DNA from: JAYZQT01 sp964412235
GTDB lineage: Bacteria > Pseudomonadota > Alphaproteobacteria > MPNO01 > UBA830
Length of the DNA stretch: 26,661 nucleotides
Reading direction: 5' to 3'
Assembly: GCA_964412235.1 (NCBI GenBank)
Contig: CAYPNT010000034.1
Span: 1-26,661 of the forward strand
Position numbers and translations under genes: made by a program. Shown one piece after another: positions 6,757 through 15,816 of the stretch (the stretch's first letter is position 1; each line of letters opens with the position of its first letter). The notes under the pieces were generated by a model. That model ran no database searches. It saw nothing but the letters and a program-made list of their open reading frames with translations, and had not been told where the DNA came from.

Positions 6757-8280
6757 TTACGAGCCTTCAGGGAGAATGTCGGAAAATTTAGCCCTGATCC
6801 TCTCATCCAGTTCGCGACTACTCCGTGCGACGGCAGGGAATGTTTCTTTTTCCCGGTAGGGTATGCAAGCATCAACGACTACTCGCGAATTTCTGCGGTC
6901 TTCATCACTGTAACTCATCGGATCGAGGTGTGTACTCCAGCAGCCATTCAAGATGTCAACTCCATCTGTGGGATCACAACGTGTGCACATCGCCCAGATC
7001 ACATCGTTCATGTTAGACGGATCAATATCTTCATCGACTACGACTACCCACCTGTTGGCGTACGCGCCAGCATGACACTGGGAGGCGATAAGCCCAGCCT
7101 GTTTTGAGTGACCCCCATACATCGTTTTTATAGAGACCGTAAGCCACATCCGACTACCACCCGCCTCATGCGCCCAAACACCCTTTACCTCTGGTATTCC
7201 GGCTGCCTCAAGCTGGTTCCACACAGCCCCACATCGGTACGTACCCCGGTAAAAGGTGTCATCGTTTGGCGGCACTGCAGGAATGGCACCCAACAAAACG
7301 GGGTTGTCTCGGTGCATAAAGGTTTCAATCCTAATAGCGGGTTCGGGATGCATATCTCCCGCATAATATCCCGGCCATTCTCCGAAGGGTCCCTCGTCTA
7401 CAAGATCATCGGGATGAATAAACCCTTCAAAGGCAATTTCAGCATTTGCCGGCACAGGAAGGCCAGTTTTTGGCATATTAATCACCTCAACCCCCTCCCC
7501 GATCAAACCTCCGGCACAATCATATTCATTTTTACCGTAGGGCATTTCCAGACCCGCCACCATAAATAAAGCCGGATGCATTCCAGCCACCACAGCAATC
7601 GGGCAGGGGTCACCCCTATCGAAATATTTACGCATTAAAATATCGCCATGTTTGCCCTTCGATACCATAACAGAAGCCGTCTTCGGGCCATGTGACTGCA
7701 CACGGTATGCCCCATAATTAATCCATCCTGAATCAGGGTCCTTCATCACTACCATGCATGCCGTGCCGATAAAATAACCACCATCCAACTCGTGCCATTT
7801 GGGTGCCGGAATAGTTGTGATATCTATATCATCGCCCTCAAAAACATTTTCTATTAACGGCCCCCCATTTACTTCCACGGGAGCATTGACAGGCTGGTCT
7901 TTCATATAATTTCGCCAATGATTGACCAATTCTATTTCACTTGTGTCCACAGGTTTTCCAAGCGCTATGTTTATTCGAGGCACAGATGTGAGAATGTTTG
8001 CAAGCACACGAGTTCCCTTTTGAAATCCCGGTATTTCATCAAACATAACGGCAGGGTTCGTCATTTTGTGCATATGAATGTCAACAATAGCACCAATTTC
8101 CTCATGGTGATCAGCACCAGTCACGTGCTGCAATTGCCCATTGGCCTCCAATTCACCAATCCAATCGCGTAAATCCTTGTTGCTCAATTCCCTGGCTCCG
8201 GTGTTACTTTGGCTATAATGAAGTTTAGGATAGTAGACTTCGGGTATTTTTGGAAATCCCGGAAATTTAAAATTAGACAA
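6757..8280 (-). CDS. UbiD-family (prenylated-FMN dependent) decarboxylase
   Basis: This is a reversible decarboxylase of the UbiD family, acting on aromatic or unsaturated carboxylic acids with prenylated FMN and a divalent metal. Family marks are NYGAYRVQ at about 188-195 (metal and phosphate contacts), AGGLIGEGVEV at about 256-266, VPANAEIAFEG at about 277-287, and EGPFGEWPGYY at 296-306 with the catalytic Glu. The 507-aa length is typical. The start is poorly defined: TTG at 8280 is the only usual start codon after an upstream in-frame TGA (8305-8307), and no ribosome binding site is visible. No ubiX flavin prenyltransferase is in the window. It is divergent, by 52 bases, from the membrane protein at 8333. 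It is unlikely to be the ubiquinone-pathway UbiD, since the context is catabolic; the substrate is unknown. Confidence 0.9.
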   Translation of the reverse strand: MSNFKFPGFPKIPEVYYPKLHYSQSNTGARELSNKDLRDWIGELEANGQLQHVTGADHHEEIGAIVDIHMHKMTNPAVMFDEIPGFQKGTRVLANILTSVPRINIALGKPVDTSEIELVNHWRNYMKDQPVNAPVEVNGGPLIENVFEGDDIDITTIPAPKWHELDGGYFIGTACMVVMKDPDSGWINYGAYRVQSHGPKTASVMVSKGKHGDILMRKYFDRGDPCPIAVVAGMHPALFMVAGLEMPYGKNEYDCAGGLIGEGVEVINMPKTGLPVPANAEIAFEGFIHPDDLVDEGPFGEWPGYYAGDMHPEPAIRIETFMHRDNPVLLGAIPAVPPNDDTFYRGTYRCGAVWNQLEAAGIPEVKGVWAHEAGGSRMWLTVSIKTMYGGHSKQAGLIASQCHAGAYANRWVVVVDEDIDPSNMNDVIWAMCTRCDPTDGVDILNGCWSTHLDPMSYSDEDRRNSRVVVDACIPYREKETFPAVARSSRELDERIRAKFSDILPEGS

Positions 8281-8332
8281 AGAATTGATGCTGTTGCAAT
8301 GACCTCAGAAAATAAACTTACATTGTGATCAC

Positions 8333-9643
8333 GTGAGTAAAGTTCTTAGCATAATTGCGGTCATATTGTGGGGCCTCACCGTACTGCAAATCCTTATCCC
8401 TGTTCCGGGCCTTACATTAGTCATGGTTGGACTTTTAATATGCTATGTCGTTGGCGCAATACCCCAGTTCTCTTGGTATACCCAGCTTGTCTGCGGGTTA
8501 TTGGCCATTACGGCGGCGATGTTGGCTGGGTCATTTAATCAGTGGCCCGCAATTTTCGCTGGTATAGAAAAAGCGGCAATCTTCCCAGCATTTCTCTCAA
8601 CCATTGTTTTACTTCGAACAGCAGCAGACAGACGCCCCGAAGTATTAAAAGCCCGCACTATGTTTATACACTTGGACCCAACAAAGCGAGACAGTGGTGT
8701 ATTAGTCGGGACCCATCTGATATCTGCAGTATTGCAGGTTGGTGTATTCGCATTCCTAGCTCCCATATTGGGGCGCGACGCACCGACGGAAGAGCGCAGA
8801 ACAATGTGCGCGGTAGCATTACGCGGAACTGGTACCATGCCGTTTTGGTCGCCCTTCATTGTCGGCATGGCTGTCGCCAGCCAATATCTTCCTATGGTGC
8901 CGTTGTGGCAAATCGTAACCTTGGGATTGTCTTTAGCATGTGTGGGACTCCTTATTTCAATTATAGGTTTTGACCAAAAGCCAGGTCTCCACACTTTTTT
9001 CCAATCACTGGCTGCACTGGTGCCCATAGCTTTTCCCATATTTGCGGCCGCGCTTATTGTGGTCGGAACCACGGCCTTAACCGGTTTTTCAACAATGGAA
9101 GCGCTCATTATTTCATTGCCCGTTCCCTGCTTGTTAGCCGTCATGCAAGCACCCGCCACAAATTCCTCAGAAGCATTACGTGAAACAATAACGGGCATAG
9201 GAAGGCTGGGGCCTGAAGTATCCGTGCTTACCTGCGCGATGATGCTCGGCGTTGTCTTTGACAAAGCATTACCCAATATGGGTTTTTTAGAGTGGCTAAC
9301 AGCACTTGAGTTGCCACCCGTCGCGGTGATTTTTACTGTAATCTTAATTATGAATATTGGGGGCTTATTGTGCATTAACGCTATAGTTAGCGGCACTCTC
9401 ATGTTAGTAATTTTTACGAATGTTCCAACCGGCTTGAATGACCTGATCCTTATGCAAACACTATTAGTAGGGTGGGGATTATGCAGCGTTATATCGCTGG
9501 GAAGCCTCATGATTGCTACGGGCGCCGCGATGTTTAAGGTTCCTGCGACGCACCTTATCACTTGGGCTAATATTTCATACGTTTTTCTGACGTCCCTTAT
9601 TATGGGGATGGTTTTGACGGGGTTAAACGCGTTACTGACCTAA
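8333..9643 (+). CDS. Polytopic inner-membrane protein, possible transporter
   Basis: This 436-aa protein is almost entirely hydrophobic, with roughly ten to twelve predicted membrane segments. The first begins within the N-terminal MSKVLSIIAVILWGLTVLQI. There is a cytosolic-looking loop at about 100-125 with many charged residues (RTAADRRPEVLKART, HLDPTKRDSG) and a Gly/Pro-rich intramembrane stretch, LRGTGTMPFWSPF, at about 163-175. The latter recalls the re-entrant motifs of ion-transporter superfamily carriers, but I do not recognise the family. It starts with GTG at 8333 without a visible ribosome binding site. The gene is divergent from the UbiD-like gene and converges on the monooxygenase gene with an 18-base gap. 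A role in uptake of the decarboxylase substrate is only a guess from position. Confidence 0.75.
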   Translation: MSKVLSIIAVILWGLTVLQILIPVPGLTLVMVGLLICYVVGAIPQFSWYTQLVCGLLAITAAMLAGSFNQWPAIFAGIEKAAIFPAFLSTIVLLRTAADRRPEVLKARTMFIHLDPTKRDSGVLVGTHLISAVLQVGVFAFLAPILGRDAPTEERRTMCAVALRGTGTMPFWSPFIVGMAVASQYLPMVPLWQIVTLGLSLACVGLLISIIGFDQKPGLHTFFQSLAALVPIAFPIFAAALIVVGTTALTGFSTMEALIISLPVPCLLAVMQAPATNSSEALRETITGIGRLGPEVSVLTCAMMLGVVFDKALPNMGFLEWLTALELPPVAVIFTVILIMNIGGLLCINAIVSGTLMLVIFTNVPTGLNDLILMQTLLVGWGLCSVISLGSLMIATGAAMFKVPATHLITWANISYVFLTSLIMGMVLTGLNALLT

Positions 9644-9661
9644 AACATCTATAGCCATATC

Positions 9662-10861
9662 TTATGCCGCGCGACGTGAGCGGGTTTTTGCAAGTGGTCC
9701 AAAACGTCTACTTGTGGATCCAAGATTTCGTAACTCGGGTAAAACACTTTTTGCAAATAACGTCATACTTTTCGCCGTCATGTCGAAGTCCATGTCTCCG
9801 GCATGCATCATGGCTATCAAATGTCCGAACCCGCCTACTTTTTTGTAAAGCGCCTTAATTTGGCGAACAACGTTTTGGGGCGTCCCGTAAATAGCGACAT
9901 GGTTTTTACGAAAATACTCCAATCCCAGTTTCCGTATGGCATCCGTACGTCCTCCCGTAAAACGCCCAGACAGAAAATCGGCATACAAGGAAGTTTCTAC
10001 GTATCCGGGAGGTGCCCGGTGCTGCGCTTCGGCCTTGTTGTGAGTGACATACCAAAAGACCCGCTCGATTACCGCCGAAGCTTCTGCCTCGGTTTCACCG
10101 ACCGCGACCAGGGGCATAAAAGCAAATCTGTCGGCAGCCGGGCGCTGGAGACCTTGACTGCGACACCATTGTCGAACACCGGAAAACATCGCACTAAGCT
10201 TTTGAACAGGCGTTAGAAACATCGCAAACGTGAAACCTTCTGCAACGGTTCGACACGCGTGTGATAAATCACTGCCACCGGTAGTCCAAATGGGTGGATG
10301 CGGCTGTTGAAATGGCCTCGGCCAAACATTAATTTGGCGTTTATGGATCCACTTACCTTCATAATTAAATGGGCCATCATGCGTTAACCAGGCTTTTTGA
10401 ATTAACCCGATGGACTCCCAAAGACGCTCGCTCGTTTCCGTAGGATTACGATTTGAAGCAAAAAGCTCATAGGGCACACCCCGCACAAAACCGCACTCGA
10501 GCCGACCGTACGATATATTATCAATCATCGCCATTTCTTCAGCACACCGAATTGGGTCAGCCAAGTTTGCAGCCGGATTCCCAAGTATAAGTAGTCGCGC
10601 CTTCTTCGTTTGGCGTGCTAATATGGAAAGCGGCACCACTCCTGAAGAATTAAGACATGTCGCGGTCTGATGGTGCTCGTTTACCATACAATTCAAGCCT
10701 AGCTCATCGGCTAATAAATATTGATCTAGGCACATGTTGTAGAGGTCCGCGCCCTTTTTAGGGTCGTAGACACTGCTAGGTAAGTTCAACCGCATGGACG
10801 TGAATTCGTTATCAGGAGGCAAATAAGGCCAAGCAAATTCCGTAAAATGATAGAACTCCAT
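9662..10861 (-). CDS. Luciferase-like (LLM class) flavin-dependent monooxygenase
   Basis: This is a TIM-barrel oxidoreductase of the bacterial luciferase family, which uses reduced FMN and oxygen (or F420 in some lineages) to oxidise an organic substrate. Supporting segments are the N-terminal MEFYHFTEFAWPYLPP, LADELGLNCMVNEHHQ at about 51-66, ARLLILGNPAANLADPIRCAEE in the middle, the GRLECGFVRG strand, and PHPPIWTTGG, all typical of the family. The length of 399 aa fits. The start codon overlaps the stop of the upstream alpha/beta hydrolase (TAATG, one shared base), so the pair is translationally coupled. No flavin reductase partner is in the window. The basic, Arg-rich C-terminus (RSRRAA) has no assigned role. 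Confidence 0.88.
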   Translation of the reverse strand: MEFYHFTEFAWPYLPPDNEFTSMRLNLPSSVYDPKKGADLYNMCLDQYLLADELGLNCMVNEHHQTATCLNSSGVVPLSILARQTKKARLLILGNPAANLADPIRCAEEMAMIDNISYGRLECGFVRGVPYELFASNRNPTETSERLWESIGLIQKAWLTHDGPFNYEGKWIHKRQINVWPRPFQQPHPPIWTTGGSDLSHACRTVAEGFTFAMFLTPVQKLSAMFSGVRQWCRSQGLQRPAADRFAFMPLVAVGETEAEASAVIERVFWYVTHNKAEAQHRAPPGYVETSLYADFLSGRFTGGRTDAIRKLGLEYFRKNHVAIYGTPQNVVRQIKALYKKVGGFGHLIAMMHAGDMDFDMTAKSMTLFAKSVLPELRNLGSTSRRFGPLAKTRSRRAA

Positions 10862-11679
10862 TAGTTTGCACCTCGTCTTCCTGACAGAAAACTCGCAACT
10901 TCTGCTCCAAATTTTTCTGACTGTTCCAGATGCGGGAAGTGTCCCGCCATTGGAATAGACACATAACGAGCGTCAGGTATAGCGCGTGCCAGAGCCCGAC
11001 CATATTTCGGCAGCGTGAACCCATCCTTGACGCCCTGGACCACCAATGTGGGGATTGTAATTCTGTTGAGCCGATGCCTGAGAGATGGATTGTGGAAATA
11101 AGGGTCCCAACAAAACCGAACGATAGCCTCCTTTTGTCGCGCAAGTGCCAAAGCCGCCCGCTTTGATACGCCCCCTAGTCGAAAGTGAGGATCGTTTTCG
11201 GGGTTATGAAACTTCATAATCCGGACGTCCGCTTCGTTATGAAAATAGATATCACCTATATCTCGATCGTATGGACCGCCAAATTTCACTCCAACTGACC
11301 CACAAAGAACCAAATTCCTAATTCGAGAACAGGATTTAGACGCCATTTCTAGCGCCAACCACCCGCCTACAGAGAAGGCCACCACCGTGATATCCTTCAA
11401 GTCAAAATGATCCAGAAAATCAAGCCAAATGTATGAAACCTCGTCAGCCGATCGAATAAAATCAGGCAAACTAGAACGCCCAAAACCTGGGAGGCGCGGG
11501 ATAAAAACTTCATTATTATGCGTTAATTGATCCAGAGACATATAACCCGGGTCGTCAAGTTCGTAACCGTCTTCCCCGTGTATAACCAAAAACGGGCGTC
11601 CCCGCCCCTTTCGGGAAAAATCAATACGAACACCATTGATTAAAACTGTTTCTGATTTAAAACCGAGCCGCAGTGACAT
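10861..11679 (-). CDS. Alpha/beta hydrolase
   Basis: This is a 272-aa hydrolase with an intact Ser-Asp-His triad: Ser103 in the nucleophile elbow AFSVGGWLA, Asp219 in VQGVKDGFT, and His247 in PMAGHFPHLEQ. The oxyanion-hole region is IHGEDGYE at about 33-40. It is probably cytoplasmic, as no signal peptide is seen. AAAGGA lies upstream of the ATG. It is the first gene of a two-gene operon with the luciferase-like monooxygenase (TAATG junction). The pairing suggests ring cleavage or ester/C-C hydrolysis next to an oxygenation step, but hydrolases of this fold are too diverse for the substrate to be named. Confidence 0.88.
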   Translation of the reverse strand: MSLRLGFKSETVLINGVRIDFSRKGRGRPFLVIHGEDGYELDDPGYMSLDQLTHNNEVFIPRLPGFGRSSLPDFIRSADEVSYIWLDFLDHFDLKDITVVAFSVGGWLALEMASKSCSRIRNLVLCGSVGVKFGGPYDRDIGDIYFHNEADVRIMKFHNPENDPHFRLGGVSKRAALALARQKEAIVRFCWDPYFHNPSLRHRLNRITIPTLVVQGVKDGFTLPKYGRALARAIPDARYVSIPMAGHFPHLEQSEKFGAEVASFLSGRRGAN

Positions 11680-11782
11680 TCTGTAATTTTCCTTTCTCCG
11701 ATCTTATCGACACTCTGTCTTCCCGTCGACACAACACGAAAGATGGAGAATAATCTCTGAATAGAAATTTTGGATTGCAAAA
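11680..11782. promoter_or_regulatory. Divergent intergenic region
   Basis: This 103-base gap separates the minus-strand hydrolase/monooxygenase operon from the plus-strand GST/decarboxylase operon and must hold both promoters. No clear -35/-10 pair or operator-like palindrome was identified by eye. Confidence 0.35.
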
Positions 11783-12403
11783 ATGCTAAAAATTCTGGGA
11801 AGGGATACATCCTCCAACGTCATGAAGGTTCTTTGGGTCTGCGCCGAACTGGGAATTGACTTTAAGAGAGAGAACACCGGCGGCAAATATGGTGGAAATG
11901 ATACCCCTGAGTTCCTTAAACTGAACCCGAACGGCCTGGTGCCGGTGATAATTGATGATGGTTTTGTAAATTGGGAATCAAATGCTTGTGTAAGATATCT
12001 CGCAGCCAAGCATGACCCCGGGCGGCTATACCCCGACAATCTCAAAGTTCGTGCGGTAGCCGAAAGATGGATGGATTGGCAGGTGACAACCGTCAGTCCG
12101 GTTATGGTTCCAGTGTTTCGTGGTATGGTGCGAACCGCACCGGAAGACAGGGACATAGAATTGATCGAACGCGCGCGAACTGCGCTCTCAAAGAAAATGG
12201 CAATTTTAGACAGTGCGCTTGCAAATCAGAGGTACCTTGCGGGCGACACCTTTACGATGGGCGATATACCCCTTGGTATCGCTGCGTGGCGCTGGTTCAA
12301 CATGCCAATAGACCGGGAAGATTATCCTCACCTCGAAAGCTGGTGCGACAAGCTGTCGGAACGACCTGGATATCAGAAGCACATAATGAAACCAGTTACC
12401 TAA
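11783..12403 (+). CDS. Glutathione S-transferase (Ser-type)
   Basis: This 206-aa GST has an N-terminal thioredoxin-like domain: a probable Ser active site in GRDTSSNVMKVLW (Ser10/Ser11), cis-Pro in NPNGLVPVI, and the glutathione-binding E-S pair in WESNACVRYLA. The helical C-terminal domain follows. It resembles theta/beta-type bacterial GSTs that conjugate or reductively dehalogenate small molecules. It has no Cys or Sec at the active site, unlike the GST at 5949. The ribosome binding site is weak. The next gene starts 11 bases after the stop, so the two form an operon. It is divergent from the hydrolase/monooxygenase pair. Confidence 0.9.
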   Translation: MLKILGRDTSSNVMKVLWVCAELGIDFKRENTGGKYGGNDTPEFLKLNPNGLVPVIIDDGFVNWESNACVRYLAAKHDPGRLYPDNLKVRAVAERWMDWQVTTVSPVMVPVFRGMVRTAPEDRDIELIERARTALSKKMAILDSALANQRYLAGDTFTMGDIPLGIAAWRWFNMPIDREDYPHLESWCDKLSERPGYQKHIMKPVT

Positions 12404-12414
12404 AAAGGTGCAAA

Positions 12415-13401
12415 ATGGTTGATGTAAAAATTAACTTTGCCAGCGGCCTCTACGACCGTTTCTTGCCGCTCTACACGGGAGAAGTGATGCCTTCTGGTGT
12501 CGACCTCAATTTCACCGTTATAGACGACCCACGGGAAATCTTTGACCGGATGGCGCGCGATCTTGAGTTTGACGCCTGCGAGATGTCTGGCACTGAATAT
12601 ATTACCAGAATGTCGACTGGGAATTGCCCATTTATAGCGATCCCCGTCATTGCATCTCGGATGTTCCGGCACGGGTTTATAGTGATTAATAAGAACTCTG
12701 GAATAAAAACCCCAAAAGACCTCGAAGGACGACGCCTTGGTGTACAACTTTATACCATGTCGGCTGCCATGTGGATAAGGGGCATGCTGCAGCATGACTA
12801 TGGCGTAGACCTATCCACGATTCGGTGGGTTCAAGGCGCTATTGATGGCCCTGGAGCGCACGGCGTTCCCACCATCCTGCCGTTACTAAAACAACCCAGC
12901 ATCGAAAATAACGACACCGAGAAATCCTTGAGTAAATTACTTGAAGACGAAGAAATCGACGGCATCCTCTCCGCCATGCTTCCACCGTGTTTGGGGGAAA
13001 ACCCGGATATAGTCAGACTGTTCCCGAATTTTCGAGAAGTTGAAGCGGAATATTACCGACGAACAAACATATTCCCGATGATGCATCTCGTGGTGATACG
13101 GCGAGAGATTTATGATGCAAATCCGTGTGTAGCCACCGCCTTATATGACGCATTCAACGCCGCAAAGAATATTGCGCTGGACCGCATGCGGTTTTCAGGT
13201 GCTTTGCGGTACATGTTACCATTTCTGCCCGACGATGTGGATGAGATTGACCGGATCTTTGGCGGCGACCCCTGGCCCTACGGCATTGAACTCAACCGCC
13301 CGACGCTTGAAGCAGAAATCCAATACATGGTTGAACAACATTATATTGCTGAGCCATTTCCGATAGAAAACCTGTTTGCTCCAGGTATCGGACAAAAATG
13401 A
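12415..13401 (+). CDS. 4,5-dihydroxyphthalate decarboxylase-like protein (Pht5 family)
   Basis: This 328-aa protein has the fold of periplasmic-binding-protein type 2 domains but no signal peptide. It resembles Pseudomonas Pht5, which decarboxylates 4,5-dihydroxyphthalate to protocatechuate. Recognisable segments are FASGLYDRFLPLYTGEV at the N-terminus, DACEMSGTEYITRMSTGNCPF at about 58-78, FRHGFIVIN, and DLEGRRLGVQLYTMSAAMWIRG. I chose ATG at 12415, with AAAAGGTG just upstream. Reading further upstream in this frame only shadows the GST gene. Family members are often annotated either as the decarboxylase or as ABC-transporter binding proteins. The absence of an export signal and of permease genes favours an enzyme. 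It converges on the MDR gene with an 8-base gap. Confidence 0.85.
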   Translation: MVDVKINFASGLYDRFLPLYTGEVMPSGVDLNFTVIDDPREIFDRMARDLEFDACEMSGTEYITRMSTGNCPFIAIPVIASRMFRHGFIVINKNSGIKTPKDLEGRRLGVQLYTMSAAMWIRGMLQHDYGVDLSTIRWVQGAIDGPGAHGVPTILPLLKQPSIENNDTEKSLSKLLEDEEIDGILSAMLPPCLGENPDIVRLFPNFREVEAEYYRRTNIFPMMHLVVIRREIYDANPCVATALYDAFNAAKNIALDRMRFSGALRYMLPFLPDDVDEIDRIFGGDPWPYGIELNRPTLEAEIQYMVEQHYIAEPFPIENLFAPGIGQK

Positions 13402-13409
13402 AAACCGTC

Positions 13410-14432
13410 TCACCCCTGCGAGGGATCCAGAATAATTTTTCCAACGGATTGTCCGTCGGCGCTCTCTAAAAGGCCGTGCATTAACGGCGCATCCGACAAC
13501 GGCACAATCCGGTCGATAACTGCCTTTAACTGACCTTTCGCGGCCGCATCAAAACAAGGCAGCGCGTCCTTAGGGTTGCTGCGCGGATTTCCCATAATTG
13601 TTAGTCTGTTGTGGTAGATCACGTCGAAGTCAACAGGCACCACGGGACCTCCATGAGCGCCCGCTGTCACCATCTTACCCTCTTGCTTGAGACTTTTTAG
13701 TCCAAGGGGACAAATTTCCGGATTAGCAATATTGTCATAAAACAAATCGACGCCGTCGCCGCCAGTTATATCAGCAACAGCCTCGGCGAGGTTAGAATTA
13801 CTGTAGTCGACCGAGTGATCCGCTCCCAATCTCTTTCCCACTTCTGCTTTAGCGGCACTACTGGCTGCCCCTATAACATGCGCGCCCGCCGCCTTGGCTA
13901 ATTGTATGCCGATTGACCCTAGGTTCCCCGCCGCACCAAGGATCAAAACCCATTGTCCCGCCTGTAATCTGCCCATATTGAAGAGCAGATTATGGGCTAC
14001 GGGTCCGTGCCGGGCGATCACCGTCGCGTCAGCCATCGGAACCTCCTTAGGGATCTTTATGCAACATTCCATCGGGACCGCGGCAAATTCTGAATTCGCG
14101 CCCTGACACGCGATACCAAAAAGCTTCCCGTTGGGCATCATCATCGTCACCGACACATGATCTCCTACCTGTAACTTCGTGACGCCGTCACCGGTCTCTA
14201 CGACTACGCCCGAGGGGTCAACGCCCGGGACATGCGGCAGGTTTAAATTTTCACAGTGGCGGGTCGCCGTCCCAGCGCGAACCGAAACATCTAAAACCCT
14301 ATTTACGGAAACCGCTTTGACTTGTATTACCACCTGATTACGGCCAGCGCTTGGCATCGGAATTTCTTCGTAGCGAAGAACGTCAGGCGGCCCAAACTTT
14401 TTAAACACCATTGCTTTCATTGTTTGAACCAT
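13410..14432 (-). CDS. Quinone-reductase-like MDR family oxidoreductase
   Basis: This is a medium-chain dehydrogenase/reductase of about 340 aa resembling NADPH:quinone reductases and enoyl reductases. The GroES-like N-terminal domain is followed by a Rossmann nucleotide site, GAAGNLGSIGIQLAKAAGA, at about 166-184. The structural-zinc Cys cluster of classical alcohol dehydrogenases is absent, as in quinone reductases. I chose ATG at 14432 (MVQTMKAMVF); ATG at 14420 is also possible, and neither has a clear ribosome binding site. Sequence further upstream in this frame belongs to the amidase gene. It is the third gene of the aldolase-amidase-MDR operon, 16 bases after the amidase stop, so it probably acts on an intermediate of the same pathway. 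Confidence 0.87.
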   Translation of the reverse strand: MVQTMKAMVFKKFGPPDVLRYEEIPMPSAGRNQVVIQVKAVSVNRVLDVSVRAGTATRHCENLNLPHVPGVDPSGVVVETGDGVTKLQVGDHVSVTMMMPNGKLFGIACQGANSEFAAVPMECCIKIPKEVPMADATVIARHGPVAHNLLFNMGRLQAGQWVLILGAAGNLGSIGIQLAKAAGAHVIGAASSAAKAEVGKRLGADHSVDYSNSNLAEAVADITGGDGVDLFYDNIANPEICPLGLKSLKQEGKMVTAGAHGGPVVPVDFDVIYHNRLTIMGNPRSNPKDALPCFDAAAKGQLKAVIDRIVPLSDAPLMHGLLESADGQSVGKIILDPSQG

Positions 14433-14448
14433 ACAGATCAACCCAATT

Positions 14449-15798
14449 TTAAAAGAGCGCCAAGATACCACCCGCAACCGCAAACAAGTTAGCATCCTCA
14501 TTCGTGAATCCAACAACCTGCAATCCGAGGGGCAAGTCTTCGTCCCACAGAACCGGCAATGACAGTGAGGGCATACCCACAAGGGATGTCGGCACCGTAA
14601 ACATAGGATCGCCTGTCCATTCCAGTCCCTTGGGTGCTGCGCCCGGAGCGGACAGGGTAATGCACGCGTCAAAGTCCTGACTTAAGTTAGCGTAAACAGC
14701 ACGCACCCTGTCCCTCTCCACAAGCAATCCCGAATATTCATCTTGGGACATTGCGAAGGCCTGTTGCAAACGTCCCTGCGCACTTTCACTCAGAAGTGAC
14801 GGGTCCATGTCACTCGAATATGTATCAAGAGGCCACCGCCCTTCCCAAGCATTAATTCTCATCGAAAGGTCCATGGCGTCCGCTATGGCACTTTCTAAAT
14901 CGTCAACAAGTGCATCCGACCCTCGGTCCGCAACCTCTACGCCGGCCTCTTCCAACAACTCTCGTCCCCGCTTCAATTCTTCCTTTGCACAATCTGTTGC
15001 GCTTGCCCAACCAGCTGTATTCAATAACGCTATCCTCTTGGGAGTTACACTAGCCGGTAATTGCATGGGGCCGGTCACGCCGACATAACCGGCGTCGCCG
15101 CCTGTTCGTGAGGTAATCTCTCGGGTAACCAACCAACACTCCGCGAGGCTCGCACCAATAATGCCGGTGCAACTTTGGCTAAAACCATCAAAACTCCCAC
15201 CCCGATTAATGCCGCCCACACTGGGCTTGTATCCAAAGGCCCCACAATAGGCGGCGGGCCTTATCGTTGAACCAATGACTTGTGAGCCCAAGGCTGCGGG
15301 TACCATTCCCGTACCCACCGACGCGGCGGAGCCACTGCTCGACCCCCCAGGCGTGCGCTGGAGATCCCACGGATTACAGGTGGCTCCCGGGTGGGTAGAA
15401 GCGAATTCAGTTGTCACAGTTTTCCCGAGCATAATGGCACCGGCTTCGCGCAAGGCTGCGACGGCTGCAGCGTCACGATGACCAAGCCATCCATCAAATA
15501 AAGGAGAACCCTGGCCAGTTGGCATATCGGCGGTTTCCATGATGTCTTTCACACCAATAGGCATCCCGTCAATCGGGGAAAGTTGTGTTCCGGCCGTCCA
15601 GCGTGCCGACGATTCCTTGGCCGCGGCAATCGCTGCGTCTCTATTAATCGTCACAAACGCTTTAACTGAAGCATCCAGACGATCTATATCGGTGACACAC
15701 CGATCCAGGAAAGCGCTGGGCGAATCCGAGCCATCAGGAAAGTTTTCACTGGCCGCTACAAACGAACGCATCTCCGGTTTTTTTTCAGCAATCATCAC
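14449..15798 (-). CDS. Amidase signature (AS) family amidase
   Basis: This is a second amidase signature enzyme, 449 aa. The triad is Lys84 (GMPIGVKDIMETADMPTGQG), cis-Ser153 (RTPGGSSSGSAASVG) and nucleophile Ser177 (GSQVIGSTIRPAAYCG), with the same 69/24 spacing as the amidase at 250, although the rest of the sequence differs widely. The start may be GTG at 15798 or the adjoining ATG at 15795; CGGAGAAAAG precedes both. It lies between an HpcH/HpaI aldolase (18 bases upstream) and an MDR oxidoreductase (16 bases downstream). This suggests release of a carboxylic acid from an amide intermediate. No tRNA-amidotransferase partners are present. Confidence 0.9.
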   Translation of the reverse strand: MMIAEKKPEMRSFVAASENFPDGSDSPSAFLDRCVTDIDRLDASVKAFVTINRDAAIAAAKESSARWTAGTQLSPIDGMPIGVKDIMETADMPTGQGSPLFDGWLGHRDAAAVAALREAGAIMLGKTVTTEFASTHPGATCNPWDLQRTPGGSSSGSAASVGTGMVPAALGSQVIGSTIRPAAYCGAFGYKPSVGGINRGGSFDGFSQSCTGIIGASLAECWLVTREITSRTGGDAGYVGVTGPMQLPASVTPKRIALLNTAGWASATDCAKEELKRGRELLEEAGVEVADRGSDALVDDLESAIADAMDLSMRINAWEGRWPLDTYSSDMDPSLLSESAQGRLQQAFAMSQDEYSGLLVERDRVRAVYANLSQDFDACITLSAPGAAPKGLEWTGDPMFTVPTSLVGMPSLSLPVLWDEDLPLGLQVVGFTNEDANLFAVAGGILALF

Positions 15799-15816
15799 TT
15801 TTCTCCGTAAAATAGG

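Noticed and set aside
8281..8307. In-frame TGA upstream of the UbiD-like gene as a second selenocysteine codon
   Set aside because: No start codon with a ribosome binding site precedes it and the family does not require sequence there.
8539..9561. Long minus-strand open frame (340 codons) opposite the membrane protein
   Set aside because: It is antisense to a clearly hydrophobic membrane protein and its translation resembles no protein family; a shadow frame.
12067..12414. N-terminal extension of the Pht5-like protein
   Set aside because: This part overlaps the GST gene in another frame, and the family N-terminus begins at ATG 12415 with its own ribosome binding site.
14433..14672. N-terminal extension of the MDR oxidoreductase rich in Cys and Arg
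   Set aside because: It overlaps the 3' end of the amidase gene in another frame; the MDR family start is at 14432 or 14420.
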